A stretch of DNA of 64,000 nt from Anaerotruncus massiliensis (ex Togo et al. 2026). Lineage in GTDB: Bacteria > Bacillota > Clostridia > Oscillospirales > Ruminococcaceae. The DNA is taken from positions 1 through 64,000 of the forward strand of contig NZ_LT962686.1 of assembly GCF_900199635.1 (NCBI RefSeq), written 5' to 3'. Positions 15,509 to 23,723 of this stretch are shown here, in pieces. The notes under the pieces are model-generated. The model worked only from the letters and a program-made list of their open reading frames with translations, did no database searches and was not told the origin of the DNA. The first letter of the stretch is position 1. Each line of letters opens with the position of its first letter. A program made the position numbers and the translations under genes.

Positions 15509-16927
15509 TTGTCACGGCGGGAAAAAACCTATCTGATCCCATCGCACCGCCCCGAGGGGGACGACCCGCGCGACATCCTCATGGAGCGCGACCGGCTCGA
15601 GGCGATCATCGAATCCTCCTTCGACGGCATCTACATCACCGACGGCAGCGCGGTGACCCTCATGATCAACAAGAGCTACGAGGCGATCAGCGGCCTGCGC
15701 CGCGAGGAGGTGCTCGGCAAGGACATGCGCACCCTCGAGACGACGGGGGTCATCTCCCGCTCGGGCACCCTGCTCGCGATCGAGGCGGGCACCTCGGTGA
15801 CGCTCGAGCAGACCTTCAAGACGGGCCGGCGCGCGATCATCACCTCGACACCGACCTTCGACCAGGACAACAACATCGTGATGGTCGTCACCAACGTGCG
15901 CGACGTCACCGAGATGTACGCCCTCAAGGGCCAGCTCGAGGAGAGCTGGGCGCAGTCCAAGCAGTACCGGGACGAGCTGGAGGCGATGCGCCGCCGGCTG
16001 GGCAGCCGCCCGGACCTGATCGCCGTCGACGCGGCGACGATCGCGACGATCCGCACGGCGGACAAGCTCGCGCCGCTCGACGCGACGGTGCTCATCGTGG
16101 GGGAGCGCGGGGTCGGCAAAAGCACGGTCGCCAAATACATCCACTCCAAGTCCGCCCGCAAGAAGGGGAAGTTCGTCACCGTGAGCTGCGGGGCGATCCC
16201 GCCCGAGACGATGAACGAGGAGCTCTTCGGGGTCGCGCGCGACGGCGAGGTGCGCCCCGGCCTCTTCGAGACGGGCAGCGGCGGCACGATCTTTTTGAAC
16301 GAGGTGGGCGAGCTGCCCCCCGACATCCAGATGAAGGTCTGCCGCCTCATCCACGAAAAGACGATCACCCGGGTGGGCTCGCCCGACCCGGTCCGGGTCG
16401 ACGCGCGCGTGCTCGCGTCGACCTCCCACGACCTCGAGCAGCTGACCGCCGAAAAGAAGCTGCAGGAGGAGTTCTACTACTGCCTCAACGCCCTTCCGGT
16501 CGAGGTGCCGCCGCTGCGCAGGCGGCGGGAGGACATCATCCCCTTCGTGCAGTTCTTCGCGTCGGAGCTCAACAAGAAATACAATATGAAGAAGAAGTTC
16601 TCCCAGACCGCGCTGCTCGGGCTCAAGAGCTACGACTGGCCGGGCAACGTGCGGGAGCTGCACAACGTCGTCGAACGGACGATCGTGCTCAGCGGGCGCA
16701 ACCCGATCGAGCTGGAGGACCTTCCGATCTCGGACGAGATCCGGCTGGAGGAGGAGGACCTGGCCGAGCTGACCGAGCCGGTCGACCTGCGCGCGATCCT
16801 GCGGCAGGTGGAGCGCAGCTACCTCGACCGGGCCTACGCGCGGTTCGGCAACGTCCGGGACGCGGCCAAAAGCCTGGGACTCGACCCCTCCACCTTCGTC
16901 CGCAGGCGCAAGCGGGACGCGCAATGA
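15509..16927 (+). CDS. PAS-AAA+-HTH regulator lacking the Sigma54 contact loop (TyrR-like)
   Basis: 472 aa. PAS domain (about 25-140), AAA+ domain of the NtrC family (about 165-400; Walker A GERGVGKST at about 197; FLNEVGELP in the Walker B position; DWPGNVRELHN near 385) and a Fis/TyrR-type HTH (NVRDAAKSLGLDPSTFVRRR). Where Sigma54 activators have GAFTGA, this protein reads ELFGVARDGEVRPGLFE: the loop is absent. The Walker B Asp is Asn. By analogy with TyrR, it probably regulates SigmaA promoters in response to a ligand bound by PAS. TTG start, 8 bases after GGGGAGG. It likely controls the 4-hydroxybutyrate operon downstream. Confidence 0.87.
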   Translation: MSRREKTYLIPSHRPEGDDPRDILMERDRLEAIIESSFDGIYITDGSAVTLMINKSYEAISGLRREEVLGKDMRTLETTGVISRSGTLLAIEAGTSVTLEQTFKTGRRAIITSTPTFDQDNNIVMVVTNVRDVTEMYALKGQLEESWAQSKQYRDELEAMRRRLGSRPDLIAVDAATIATIRTADKLAPLDATVLIVGERGVGKSTVAKYIHSKSARKKGKFVTVSCGAIPPETMNEELFGVARDGEVRPGLFETGSGGTIFLNEVGELPPDIQMKVCRLIHEKTITRVGSPDPVRVDARVLASTSHDLEQLTAEKKLQEEFYYCLNALPVEVPPLRRRREDIIPFVQFFASELNKKYNMKKKFSQTALLGLKSYDWPGNVRELHNVVERTIVLSGRNPIELEDLPISDEIRLEEEDLAELTEPVDLRAILRQVERSYLDRAYARFGNVRDAAKSLGLDPSTFVRRRKRDAQ

Positions 16928-16928
16928 A

Positions 16929-17030
16929 TTGTTGCAGTTTTGATTGATGTTTCGTTTTTGCAACAAAATTTCCGGGAAATAGGGCTTGTTTCCCCCTGCG
17001 AAATCCCCCAATCTGTTGCTAAATTGCAAC
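16929..17030. promoter_or_regulatory. GTTGC/GCAAC palindromes, candidate regulator boxes
   Basis: TTGTTGCA (16929-16936) and TGCAACAA (16959-16966) are exact inverted repeats; a second palindrome, GTTGC-N6-GCAAC (17014-17030), has the same six-base spacing as TyrR boxes. They lie between the regulator gene and the permease promoter. Confidence 0.45.
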
Positions 17031-17047
17031 GGACTGGGGGATTTTCA
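17001..17047 (+). terminator. Terminator of the regulator gene
   Basis: AAATCCCCCA (17001-17010) pairs exactly with TGGGGGATTT (17035-17044), enclosing the GTTGC/GCAAC palindrome as an inner helix; TT follows. It could overlap regulator binding. Confidence 0.7.
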
Positions 17048-17077
17048 TATATATCAGACGATAATTGCCACAATTCT

Positions 17078-17097
17078 TTGTTAAAAACGCACAACAA
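17078..17097. promoter_or_regulatory. Weak Rex-like operator
   Basis: TTGTTAA and ACAACAA face each other across 6 bases in the AT-rich stretch 17041-17170. This resembles the Rex consensus TTGTTAA-N6-TTAACAA imperfectly. Rex controls butyrate and hydroxybutyrate genes in several Clostridia. Confidence 0.3.
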
Positions 17098-17166
17098 AAA
17101 TGCATAAAATAACGTGTTAAAAATAAAACAACATTCACAATCTTTTCATAAACAGGACTTTTTTTA

Positions 17167-17195
17167 TTTACTTTCGGGTTCAAAGCCGATATAAT
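17167..17195 (+). promoter_or_regulatory. SigmaA promoter of the 4-hydroxybutyrate operon
   Basis: TTTACT (17167-17172), 17-bp spacer, TATAAT (17190-17195). It leaves a leader of about 130 bases before the GTG at 17329. I see no -24/-12 Sigma54 element nearby. Confidence 0.75.
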
Positions 17196-17328
17196 AAGCG
17201 TGAAAAGACAGGCGCACAGCGGCAAGATTGTGCGAGGCTGTTTTGTGTCCAATGTTGGGCGCCCGGGGCCGGAAACGCGCGCACCGGCCCGGCGGCGACC
17301 CGAAAGAGACAAAAGGAGGAGATTGTCA

Positions 17329-18810
17329 GTGACCGAGACAACTGAGAAGACCAACGTTGTCCCAGAGGGCTTCATGACCGAAAAGTTCCCGCTTAAAAAA
17401 CGCGGCTATGGTGAGGAACAGCCCGGAATCAAGTTTGGCCCGTTCAAAATCCGTATTCCCCTGATCCACCACGAGTGGCAGTGGACCGAGTGTGCCGCCG
17501 CCATGTTCCTCGGCGTCGCCTGCCTGGGCGCGGGCGTCACCACCACGATGACCACCTTCGGCCTCAACGAGCCGGCGAACATCGCCGCCCTGGGCCTCAC
17601 CGAGAACGGCGCGTTCCTGATGGCGCTGACCTTCGGCGTTCTCAACGCGGTCTGCTACTACCTGCCCTCCCTGCTGGGCGACCCCGTGGTCCCCGGCTGG
17701 ATCACCCCGGCGCTTCCGCTGACGCTGAAGTTCCTCGAGCAGTGGAGCATCCCCGACTACGCCACCGGCAACGTCGATCGAATTAAGGCAATGATTGCGC
17801 TGCAAATGCTTGTCGCCCTCTGCTTCCTGATCATGGGCGCGACCGGCATCGGCCGGAAACTGGTGGAATGCGTCCCGATGTCCATCAAAGCGGGCATCGT
17901 GCTCGGCGCCGGCATCACGGCGGGCGTCAACGTCTTCCAGGCCCGTATGCCCGCAGCCCCCTGGACGGTCGCGATCGCCTGCCTGCTGTCCTACCTGTTC
18001 CTGTTCAACCCCTCCTTCGAGCGCAAGGCAAGGACCTCGAACTTCTGGAGGCTGGTTCGTAACCAGGGCGTCGTCCCGGCACAGCTCTTCGCGATCATCC
18101 TGGCGCCCATCCTGCTGCGTGAAATTCCGATGCCCCAGATCCAGTGGGGACTCACCCCGCTCAGCTTCGGCTTCGTGATGGAGCACTTCACCATCTTCGG
18201 AATCGGCTTCCCCGAGATGAGCTTCTTCCTTGCGGCGATTCCGTCGGCGCTGACCACCTACATCATCGCGTTCTCCGACTTCGTCCTCGCGAAAGAGGTC
18301 GTCGCGGAGGCCACGGCGGCCCGTCCGGACGAAGTCGTCATCTTCGACGCCGGCCGTTCCAACCTCGTCAGCTTCCTGCGTAACGGCATCATGTCCGTGT
18401 TCGCCCCCTGGGTCCCGATGTGCGGCCCGCTGTGGGCTTCCGGCCTGCTGACCATCACCGAGCGCTACAAACGCGGCTACAAGACCATGCGTACATACTG
18501 GGGCGGCGTCTGCACCTTCCGCGCGTCCACTGTGATCGCGGTTATGATCCTGCCGCTCGTCACCCTCATCAAGCCGGCGTTCGCCATCTTCTTCGGCATC
18601 ACGATGGCGGTCCAGTGCTTCGCCTGCGGCAACATCGGCATGCGTATGGCCACCACCGCCAACGAGCGCGGCATCGCCTGCGTCATCGCCGCGGCGCTGA
18701 CCTTCTTCACCCCCGCGCAGGCGCTTCTCGTCGGCATCATCGTCTGGGCTGTCGTCGAAGGCAGCGAGTCGGTCGTCCGCTTCAAAAACAGAAAGGCTAC
18801 GGCGGCGTAA
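17329..18810 (+). CDS. Multi-pass permease, NCS2/BenE-like
   Basis: 493 aa from the GTG at 17329, 8 bases after AAAGGAGGAG. About 12 hydrophobic segments start at residue 50. Segments such as GAGVTTTMTTFGLNE, LLGDPVVPGWITPALPLTL, SIKAGIVLGAGITAGVNVF and ACGNIGMRMATT suggest the xanthine/uracil/benzoate (UraA/SLC26-fold) superfamily, but I cannot name the family firmly. As first gene of an operon encoding 4-hydroxybutyrate oxidation and activation, it probably imports 4-hydroxybutyrate or a related small carboxylate, or exports an end product. Codon use here is less GC-biased than in neighbours (more CGT, GTT), typical of a highly expressed gene. Confidence 0.7.
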   Translation: MTETTEKTNVVPEGFMTEKFPLKKRGYGEEQPGIKFGPFKIRIPLIHHEWQWTECAAAMFLGVACLGAGVTTTMTTFGLNEPANIAALGLTENGAFLMALTFGVLNAVCYYLPSLLGDPVVPGWITPALPLTLKFLEQWSIPDYATGNVDRIKAMIALQMLVALCFLIMGATGIGRKLVECVPMSIKAGIVLGAGITAGVNVFQARMPAAPWTVAIACLLSYLFLFNPSFERKARTSNFWRLVRNQGVVPAQLFAIILAPILLREIPMPQIQWGLTPLSFGFVMEHFTIFGIGFPEMSFFLAAIPSALTTYIIAFSDFVLAKEVVAEATAARPDEVVIFDAGRSNLVSFLRNGIMSVFAPWVPMCGPLWASGLLTITERYKRGYKTMRTYWGGVCTFRASTVIAVMILPLVTLIKPAFAIFFGITMAVQCFACGNIGMRMATTANERGIACVIAAALTFFTPAQALLVGIIVWAVVEGSESVVRFKNRKATAA

Positions 18811-18849
18811 CATCCCTTAACGGGATACCGCATCTTTCGTCGGCCACAC

Positions 18850-18891
18850 GGGAAAACAGGGCTGAACTGAAAAGATCGGCTCTGTTTTCCC
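18850..18891 (+). other. Intercistronic hairpin
   Basis: GGGAAAACAG (18850-18859) pairs with CTGTTTTCCC (18882-18891), extended by GC pairs. It lies between the permease and dehydrogenase genes with no long U-tract. RNA processing or partial attenuation is likely. Confidence 0.5.
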
Positions 18892-18926
18892 TCGTTATCC
18901 GTAAAATGGAAAAGGAGCGCACAAGT

Positions 18927-20042
18927 ATGAAATTGATTATCGTGAAACCGGAGCTGCACAAGTTCGCAAGCTGCGCGGAATTCGCGGAGGCGTTCAAGCT
19001 GGGCGAAAACGACCTCGTGCTCACAAACGAGTACATCTTCAACCCCTACTTCGGGAAGCTGAACCTGCCGGTACATACGATCTTCCAGGAGAAATACGGC
19101 GCCGGCGAGCCGACCGACGTCATGGTCGACGCGATCGCGGCGGACGCGGTGAAGACGGGCTGCAAGCGGATCATCGCGATCGGCGGCGGCACGGTCATCG
19201 ACATCGCGAAGGTGCTGGCGGTTTCGGACGGCGGCCCCGTCGACGCGCTGTACGACAACGTCGCGAACCTCGAAAAGCGCCATGAGCTGGTCATCGTCCC
19301 GACGACCTGCGGCACGGGCAGCGAGGTCACCAATATTTCGATCATCAACCGCACCCGCATCGGCACCAAGATGGGCCTGGCGAGCGAGAAGATGTTCGCG
19401 GACGCGGCGGTGCTTGTGCCCGAGCTCCTGAGCAGCCTGCCGTTCGGCGTGTTCGCCACCAGCTCGATCGACGCGCTCGTGCACGCGGTCGAGTCGAGCC
19501 TGTCGCCCAAGGCGACCGCCTACACCAAGCTCTTCGGCTACAAGGCGATCGAGATGATCATCCGCAGCTACCAGAAGCTGGTGAAGGAGGGCCGCGAGGT
19601 CCTCGGCGGCCTGATGGAGGACTTCCTGATCGCCTCCAACTACGCGGGCCTCGCGTTCGGGACCGCCGGCTGCGCCGCGGTGCACGCGATGAGCTATCCG
19701 CTCGGCGGCACCTACCACGTCCCCCACGGCGAGAGCAACTACGCGATGTTCACCGGCGTGCTGAAAAACTACATGGAGATCAAGCAGGACGGCGAGATCG
19801 CGGTGATGAACGGCTACCTGGCGGACCTGCTCGGCTGCGGCGTGGGCGAGGTGTACGACAAGCTCGAGGAGCTCTTAAACCAGGTGCTGCCCAAGAAGGC
19901 GCTGCATGAGTACGGCGTGACGGTGCAGGACCTCGACACCTTCACCGAAGCAGTCATGACCACGCAGGGCCGCCTGATGGGCAACAACTTCGTGCCGCTC
20001 GACGCGGAACGGGTTCGCAAAATTTACGGGGAGCTTTATTGA
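18927..20042 (+). CDS. 4hbD: 4-hydroxybutyrate dehydrogenase
   Basis: 371 aa, iron-containing alcohol dehydrogenase family. It resembles the Clostridium kluyveri 4HbD sequence as I remember it across its length: KFASCAEFAEAFKLGENDLVLTNE-type N-terminus, VFQEKYG-like FQEKYGAGEPTDVM, GGGTVIDIAK (NAD-binding loop), PTTCGTGSEVTN, HAMSYPLGGTYHVPHGESN (metal ligands). It interconverts succinate semialdehyde and 4-hydroxybutyrate with NAD(H). The ATG follows AAAGGAGCG. It is followed 28 bp later by the dehydratase. No succinate-semialdehyde dehydrogenase or GABA transaminase gene is in the window. Confidence 0.92.
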   Translation: MKLIIVKPELHKFASCAEFAEAFKLGENDLVLTNEYIFNPYFGKLNLPVHTIFQEKYGAGEPTDVMVDAIAADAVKTGCKRIIAIGGGTVIDIAKVLAVSDGGPVDALYDNVANLEKRHELVIVPTTCGTGSEVTNISIINRTRIGTKMGLASEKMFADAAVLVPELLSSLPFGVFATSSIDALVHAVESSLSPKATAYTKLFGYKAIEMIIRSYQKLVKEGREVLGGLMEDFLIASNYAGLAFGTAGCAAVHAMSYPLGGTYHVPHGESNYAMFTGVLKNYMEIKQDGEIAVMNGYLADLLGCGVGEVYDKLEELLNQVLPKKALHEYGVTVQDLDTFTEAVMTTQGRLMGNNFVPLDAERVRKIYGELY

Positions 20043-20070
20043 GCTTTGAAAAAAGGGAGGAACTAGGGCA

Positions 20071-21522
20071 ATGGCACTCATGACGGGCGAAGAATATATC
20101 GAGAGTATCCGCAAACTCAATATGGAGATCTACATGTTCGGCAAACGGGTGGAGAATCCGGTGGACGACCCCATCCTGCGCCCCTCCCTCAACTCGGTGC
20201 GCATGACCTACGATCTTGCGCAGATGCCCGAGTATGAGGACATCATGACGGCGGTATCCCCCGAGACGGGCAAGCGCATCAACCGCTTCACCCACATCCA
20301 CCGCAGCACCGAGGACCTCATTAAGAAGGTCAAGATGCAGCGTCTGCTCGGCCAGCAGACCGCGGCCTGCTTCCAGCGCTGCGTGGGTATGGACGCGTTC
20401 AACGCCGAGTACTCCACCACCTATGAGATGGACCAGAAGTACGGCACCCACTATTTCGAGAACTTCAAGAACTTCATGTTCTACTGCCAGGAGAACGACC
20501 TGACGGTGGACGGCGCGATGACCGACCCGAAGGGCGACCGCGGGCTTGCGCCGCACGCGCAGGCCGATCCCGACATGTACCTGCACATCGTCGAGCGCCG
20601 TCCGGACGGCATCGTCGTGCGCGGCGCCAAGGCCCACCAGACGGGCATCATCAACTCCCACGAAGTCATCGTCATGCCGACCTGCTCGATGGGCCCGGAC
20701 GACAGCGACTACGCGGTTTCCTTCGCGGTGCCGGTGGACACCAAGGGCATCTTCATGGTCATCGGCCGCCAGAGCTGCGACACCCGTAAGCGGGAGGGCA
20801 GCGAGATGGACGTCGGCAACGCCGAGTTCGGCGGCGTCGAGGCGCTCGTCGTGTTCGACAACGTCTTCGTCCCCAACGACCGCATCTTCATGTGCGGCGA
20901 GGCGGAGTACGCGGGCATGCTCGTCGAGCGGTTCGCGGGCTACCACCGCCAGAGCTACGGCGGCTGCAAGGTCGGCGTGGGCGACGTGCTCATCGGCGCG
21001 GCGGCGGTCGCGGCCGACTACAACGGCGCGGCGCGCGCCAGCCACATCAAGGATAAGCTCATCGAGATGACCCACCTCAACGAGACCCTCTACTGCTGCG
21101 GCATCGCCTGCTCGGCCGAGGGCCACCCGACCGAGAGCGGCAACTATATCATCGACCTGCTGCTCGCCAACGTCTGCAAGCAGAACGTCACCCGCTTCCC
21201 CTATGAGATCGTGCGGCTGGCGGAGGACATCGCGGGCGGGCTCATGGTCACCGCGCCCAGCGAGGCGGACTTCCGCGACGGTAAGCTCGGACCCTATGTG
21301 GACAAATACCTGCGCGGCGTGGCGGACGTTTCGACCGAGAACCGCCTGCGCATCCTGCGGCTCATCGAGAACCTCTCGCTCGGCACGGCGGCCGTCGGCT
21401 ACCGCACCGAGTCGATGCACGGCGCGGGCTCGCCGCAGGCGCAGCGCATCATGATTTCGCGCCAGGGCAACCTCGCGATGAAGAAGAAGCTGGCGAAGAA
21501 GATCGCCCATATCACCGAATAA
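20071..21522 (+). CDS. abfD: 4-hydroxybutyryl-CoA dehydratase / vinylacetyl-CoA delta-isomerase
   Basis: 483 aa, matching the length of the Clostridium aminobutyricum enzyme. The [4Fe-4S] ligands are present: C100 and C104 in TAACFQRCVGMDAF, and H292 and C299 in AGYHRQSYGGCK. The flavin-binding acyl-CoA dehydrogenase-like fold follows (GRQSCDTRK, VPNDRIFMCGE). It dehydrates 4-hydroxybutyryl-CoA to crotonyl-CoA by a ketyl-radical route and is oxygen sensitive, consistent with a strict anaerobe. It acts after the CoA-transferase at 22116. SD GGGAGGAA lies 10 bases before the ATG. Confidence 0.95.
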   Translation: MALMTGEEYIESIRKLNMEIYMFGKRVENPVDDPILRPSLNSVRMTYDLAQMPEYEDIMTAVSPETGKRINRFTHIHRSTEDLIKKVKMQRLLGQQTAACFQRCVGMDAFNAEYSTTYEMDQKYGTHYFENFKNFMFYCQENDLTVDGAMTDPKGDRGLAPHAQADPDMYLHIVERRPDGIVVRGAKAHQTGIINSHEVIVMPTCSMGPDDSDYAVSFAVPVDTKGIFMVIGRQSCDTRKREGSEMDVGNAEFGGVEALVVFDNVFVPNDRIFMCGEAEYAGMLVERFAGYHRQSYGGCKVGVGDVLIGAAAVAADYNGAARASHIKDKLIEMTHLNETLYCCGIACSAEGHPTESGNYIIDLLLANVCKQNVTRFPYEIVRLAEDIAGGLMVTAPSEADFRDGKLGPYVDKYLRGVADVSTENRLRILRLIENLSLGTAAVGYRTESMHGAGSPQAQRIMISRQGNLAMKKKLAKKIAHITE

Positions 21523-21532
21523 TGGACCGGTC

Positions 21533-21841
21533 ATGCTGGGGGAACGGCGTATGGAGCTTGTAAACAGGATCGAACGGGTCCTTGACGAACGGGTGCGCCC
21601 GCAATTGGCGCTGCACCAGGGGGACATCGAGCTGGTGGACTGCGACGGGGAGGGCGTGCTGCGCGTGCGCCTCATCGGGCAGTGCGCCGGCTGCCCCTCG
21701 GCGTCGCTGACGGCGCAGATGCTCGTGGCGGAGGAGGTGCGCGCCCAGGTCCCGGAGGTCAGCCAGGTGCTGCTTCTGGGCGGCGTGAGCGACGGGCTTC
21801 TGGCCGAGGCGCGGGAGCTGCTGGCGCGCAGGCACGGATGA
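21533..21841 (+). CDS. NifU C-terminal-domain-like Fe-S scaffold
   Basis: 102 aa (or 96 from the ATG at 21551). It is a single NifU-like domain: a helical start, then GVLRVRLIGQCAGCPSAS with the paired cysteines C51 and C54 in the C-x-x-C-P motif that carries a transferable cluster. Its place directly after the dehydratase, whose cluster is essential, suggests dedicated cluster delivery; this is an inference. Its stop codon overlaps the ATG of the following gene. Confidence 0.8.
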   Translation: MLGERRMELVNRIERVLDERVRPQLALHQGDIELVDCDGEGVLRVRLIGQCAGCPSASLTAQMLVAEEVRAQVPEVSQVLLLGGVSDGLLAEARELLARRHG

Positions 21842-22107
21842 CCGTCGCGGTGAAATACTGCGGGGGCTGCAACCCGCGCTACGAACGAACCGAATTGGCA
21901 GAGCGGCTGCGCGCCGATTTCCCCGGCGTGCGGATCGTCCGCGCGGAGGAACCGGCGGACGTGGCCGCGATCATCTGCGGGTGCCCGGCCGCGTGCGCGT
22001 CACGCGCCGGGCTTACCGCGCGGCTGGGCGCCGTCGTGCTGACGAGCCCCGCCGACTACGACAGGCTCCTGCGCCCGCTGCTCGCGGCGCAGAGTGATAA
22101 GGAGTGA
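21838..22107 (+). CDS. Small cysteine-rich protein of unknown function
   Basis: 89 aa. Cysteines occur in two groups: YCGGCNPRYER (C8, C11) and ICGCPAACASR (C47, C49, C53). The pattern suggests metal or Fe-S binding on a thioredoxin-like or ferredoxin-like scaffold. I do not recognise a named family. ATGA overlap with the NifU-like gene means the two are co-translated, and the CoA-transferase starts 8 bp after its stop. Possible roles are maturation of, or electron supply to, the dehydratase. Confidence 0.7.
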   Translation: MTVAVKYCGGCNPRYERTELAERLRADFPGVRIVRAEEPADVAAIICGCPAACASRAGLTARLGAVVLTSPADYDRLLRPLLAAQSDKE

Positions 22108-22115
22108 CACACACC

Positions 22116-23411
22116 ATGGATTGGAAGGAACTTTACAGGCAGAAGCTCACCACGGCGGACGAGGCGGTGAAGCGGATCAAATCGGGCGATCGTGTCGTCG
22201 TGACCCACGCGACGGGCGAGTCGACCCTCCTCTCCGACGCGATGGTGAGAAACGCGTCCGCCTACCGCGATGTGGAGATCGTCCACATGGTGGCCATGGG
22301 CAAGGCGGAGTACTGCCAGCCCGAATATGCCGGGAATTTCCGGCACAACAGCCTTTTCCTCGGCGGCACCACCCGCAAGGCGATCGCGGAGGGCAGGGGG
22401 GACTTCACCCCGGTCTTCTTCTCGGAGATCCCCGACCTCTTCCGCACCCGCCTGCATCCGAACGTCGTCCTGCTCCAGCTCTCCCCGCCGGATGAGCACG
22501 GCTATTGCAGCTACGGCATCTCGGTCGATTACACCAAGCCCGCGGCCGAGTGCGCCGACCTCGTGATCGCGCAGATCAACCGGAACATGCCCCGCACGCT
22601 GGGCGACAGCTTCATCCACGTGAAGGACATCGACTGCATCATCGAGGCGGACACCCCCGTCATCGAGCTGGCTCCGCCGAAGATCACCGACGTGGAGCGC
22701 GCGATCGGCGAGAACGTGGCCTCCCTCGTGCGGGACGGCGACTGCCTCCAGCTCGGCATCGGCGCGATCCCCGACGCGGTGCTGCTCTTCCTCAAGGAGA
22801 AAAACGACCTCGGCATCCACTCGGAGATGTTCTCCGACGGCGTGGTCGAGCTCGTCGAGGCGGGCGTCATCACCAATAAATGCAAGAACATCCACAGGGG
22901 CCGCAGCGTCGCCACCTTCCTGATGGGCACCCGGCGCCTCTACGACTACGTGGACAACAACCCCGAGGTCGAGATGCTGCCGGTCGACTACGTCAACGAC
23001 CCGCGCGTCATCTGCCAGAACGACAACCTCGTCTCGATCAACTCCTGCGTGCAGGTGGACCTGATGGGGCAGGTGGTCTCCACCTCGGTGGGCCTCAAGC
23101 AGATCTCGGGCGTCGGCGGCCAGGTGGACTTCGTGCGCGGCGCGAACATGTCCCGGGGCGGCCGCACGATCATGGCGATGCCCTCGACCGCCAAGGGCGG
23201 CGTGTCCAAGGTGGTCTCCTTCATCGACCACGGCGCGGCGGTCACGACCTCGCGGTACGACGTGGACTATGTCGTCACCGAGCAGGGCATCGCGCAGCTC
23301 AAGCGCAAGACCCTGCGGGAGCGGGCCCGCGAGCTGATCGGGGTGGCGCATCCCGACGCGCGGCCGGAGCTCATCGAGGAGTACGAACGCCGGTTCCACT
23401 GCAAATTCTGA
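22116..23411 (+). CDS. abfT: 4-hydroxybutyrate CoA-transferase
   Basis: 431 aa, acetyl-CoA hydrolase/transferase (Cat1/Cat2/AbfT) family. The catalytic Glu lies in GIHSEMFSDG (about residue 237). Other family boxes are QLSPPDEHGYCSYGISVD, LQLGIGAIPDAV, GVGGQVDFVRGA and VVTEQGIAQL. It activates 4-hydroxybutyrate with acetyl-CoA (or another acyl-CoA) for the dehydratase. The start at 22116 is 11 bases after AAGGAG. With 4hbD and abfD it completes the succinate semialdehyde to crotonyl-CoA route that feeds butyrate formation. Confidence 0.93.
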   Translation: MDWKELYRQKLTTADEAVKRIKSGDRVVVTHATGESTLLSDAMVRNASAYRDVEIVHMVAMGKAEYCQPEYAGNFRHNSLFLGGTTRKAIAEGRGDFTPVFFSEIPDLFRTRLHPNVVLLQLSPPDEHGYCSYGISVDYTKPAAECADLVIAQINRNMPRTLGDSFIHVKDIDCIIEADTPVIELAPPKITDVERAIGENVASLVRDGDCLQLGIGAIPDAVLLFLKEKNDLGIHSEMFSDGVVELVEAGVITNKCKNIHRGRSVATFLMGTRRLYDYVDNNPEVEMLPVDYVNDPRVICQNDNLVSINSCVQVDLMGQVVSTSVGLKQISGVGGQVDFVRGANMSRGGRTIMAMPSTAKGGVSKVVSFIDHGAAVTTSRYDVDYVVTEQGIAQLKRKTLRERARELIGVAHPDARPELIEEYERRFHCKF

Positions 23412-23412
23412 G

Positions 23413-23447
23413 AAAAAAGCCCGTATGCAGGCCATACGGGCTTTTTT
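23413..23447. terminator. Strong terminator after the CoA-transferase
   Basis: AAAAAAGCCCGTATG pairs with CATACGGGCTTTTTT. It lies only 21 bp before the ACP gene, with no separate promoter visible between. Confidence 0.92.
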
Positions 23448-23467
23448 AAAAGGGGAGGCAAACACCC

Positions 23468-23707
23468 ATGACCAATCTGGAGAAATACGACCGGGCCTTT
23501 GTGCAGGCGCTCGGCGTCAAAAAAGAGGAGCTGGGCGAATCGCTCGTCTACCGGCGTAACGAGAACTGGGATTCGGTCGGGCATATGGACCTGGTCGTCC
23601 GGCTCGAGGAGGCGTTCGACATCTCGATCTCCTCCCCCGACGTAATGGCGCTCAACACCTACGAGCGGGGCAAGGAGATTCTGGGGAAATACGGCGTCAC
23701 ATTCTGA
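23468..23707 (+). CDS. Acyl carrier protein
   Basis: 79 aa. The phosphopantetheine site is S36 in WDSVGHMDLV (classic D-S-[LM/V]). It is acidic overall, four-helix type. It is separate from fatty-acid synthesis genes and leads a block encoding acyl activation and reduction, so it is probably a dedicated carrier that holds the acyl chain made by the ligase next door. GGGGAGG lies 8 bases before its ATG. Confidence 0.9.
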   Translation: MTNLEKYDRAFVQALGVKKEELGESLVYRRNENWDSVGHMDLVVRLEEAFDISISSPDVMALNTYERGKEILGKYGVTF

Positions 23708-23723
23708 AAAAGGAGGGCGCGCC

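Noticed and set aside
16928-17328. Sigma54 promoter for the permease operon
   Set aside because: The nearby NtrC-family regulator suggested it, but no GG-N10-GC element of the right form was found, while a 17-bp-spaced SigmaA promoter is clear.
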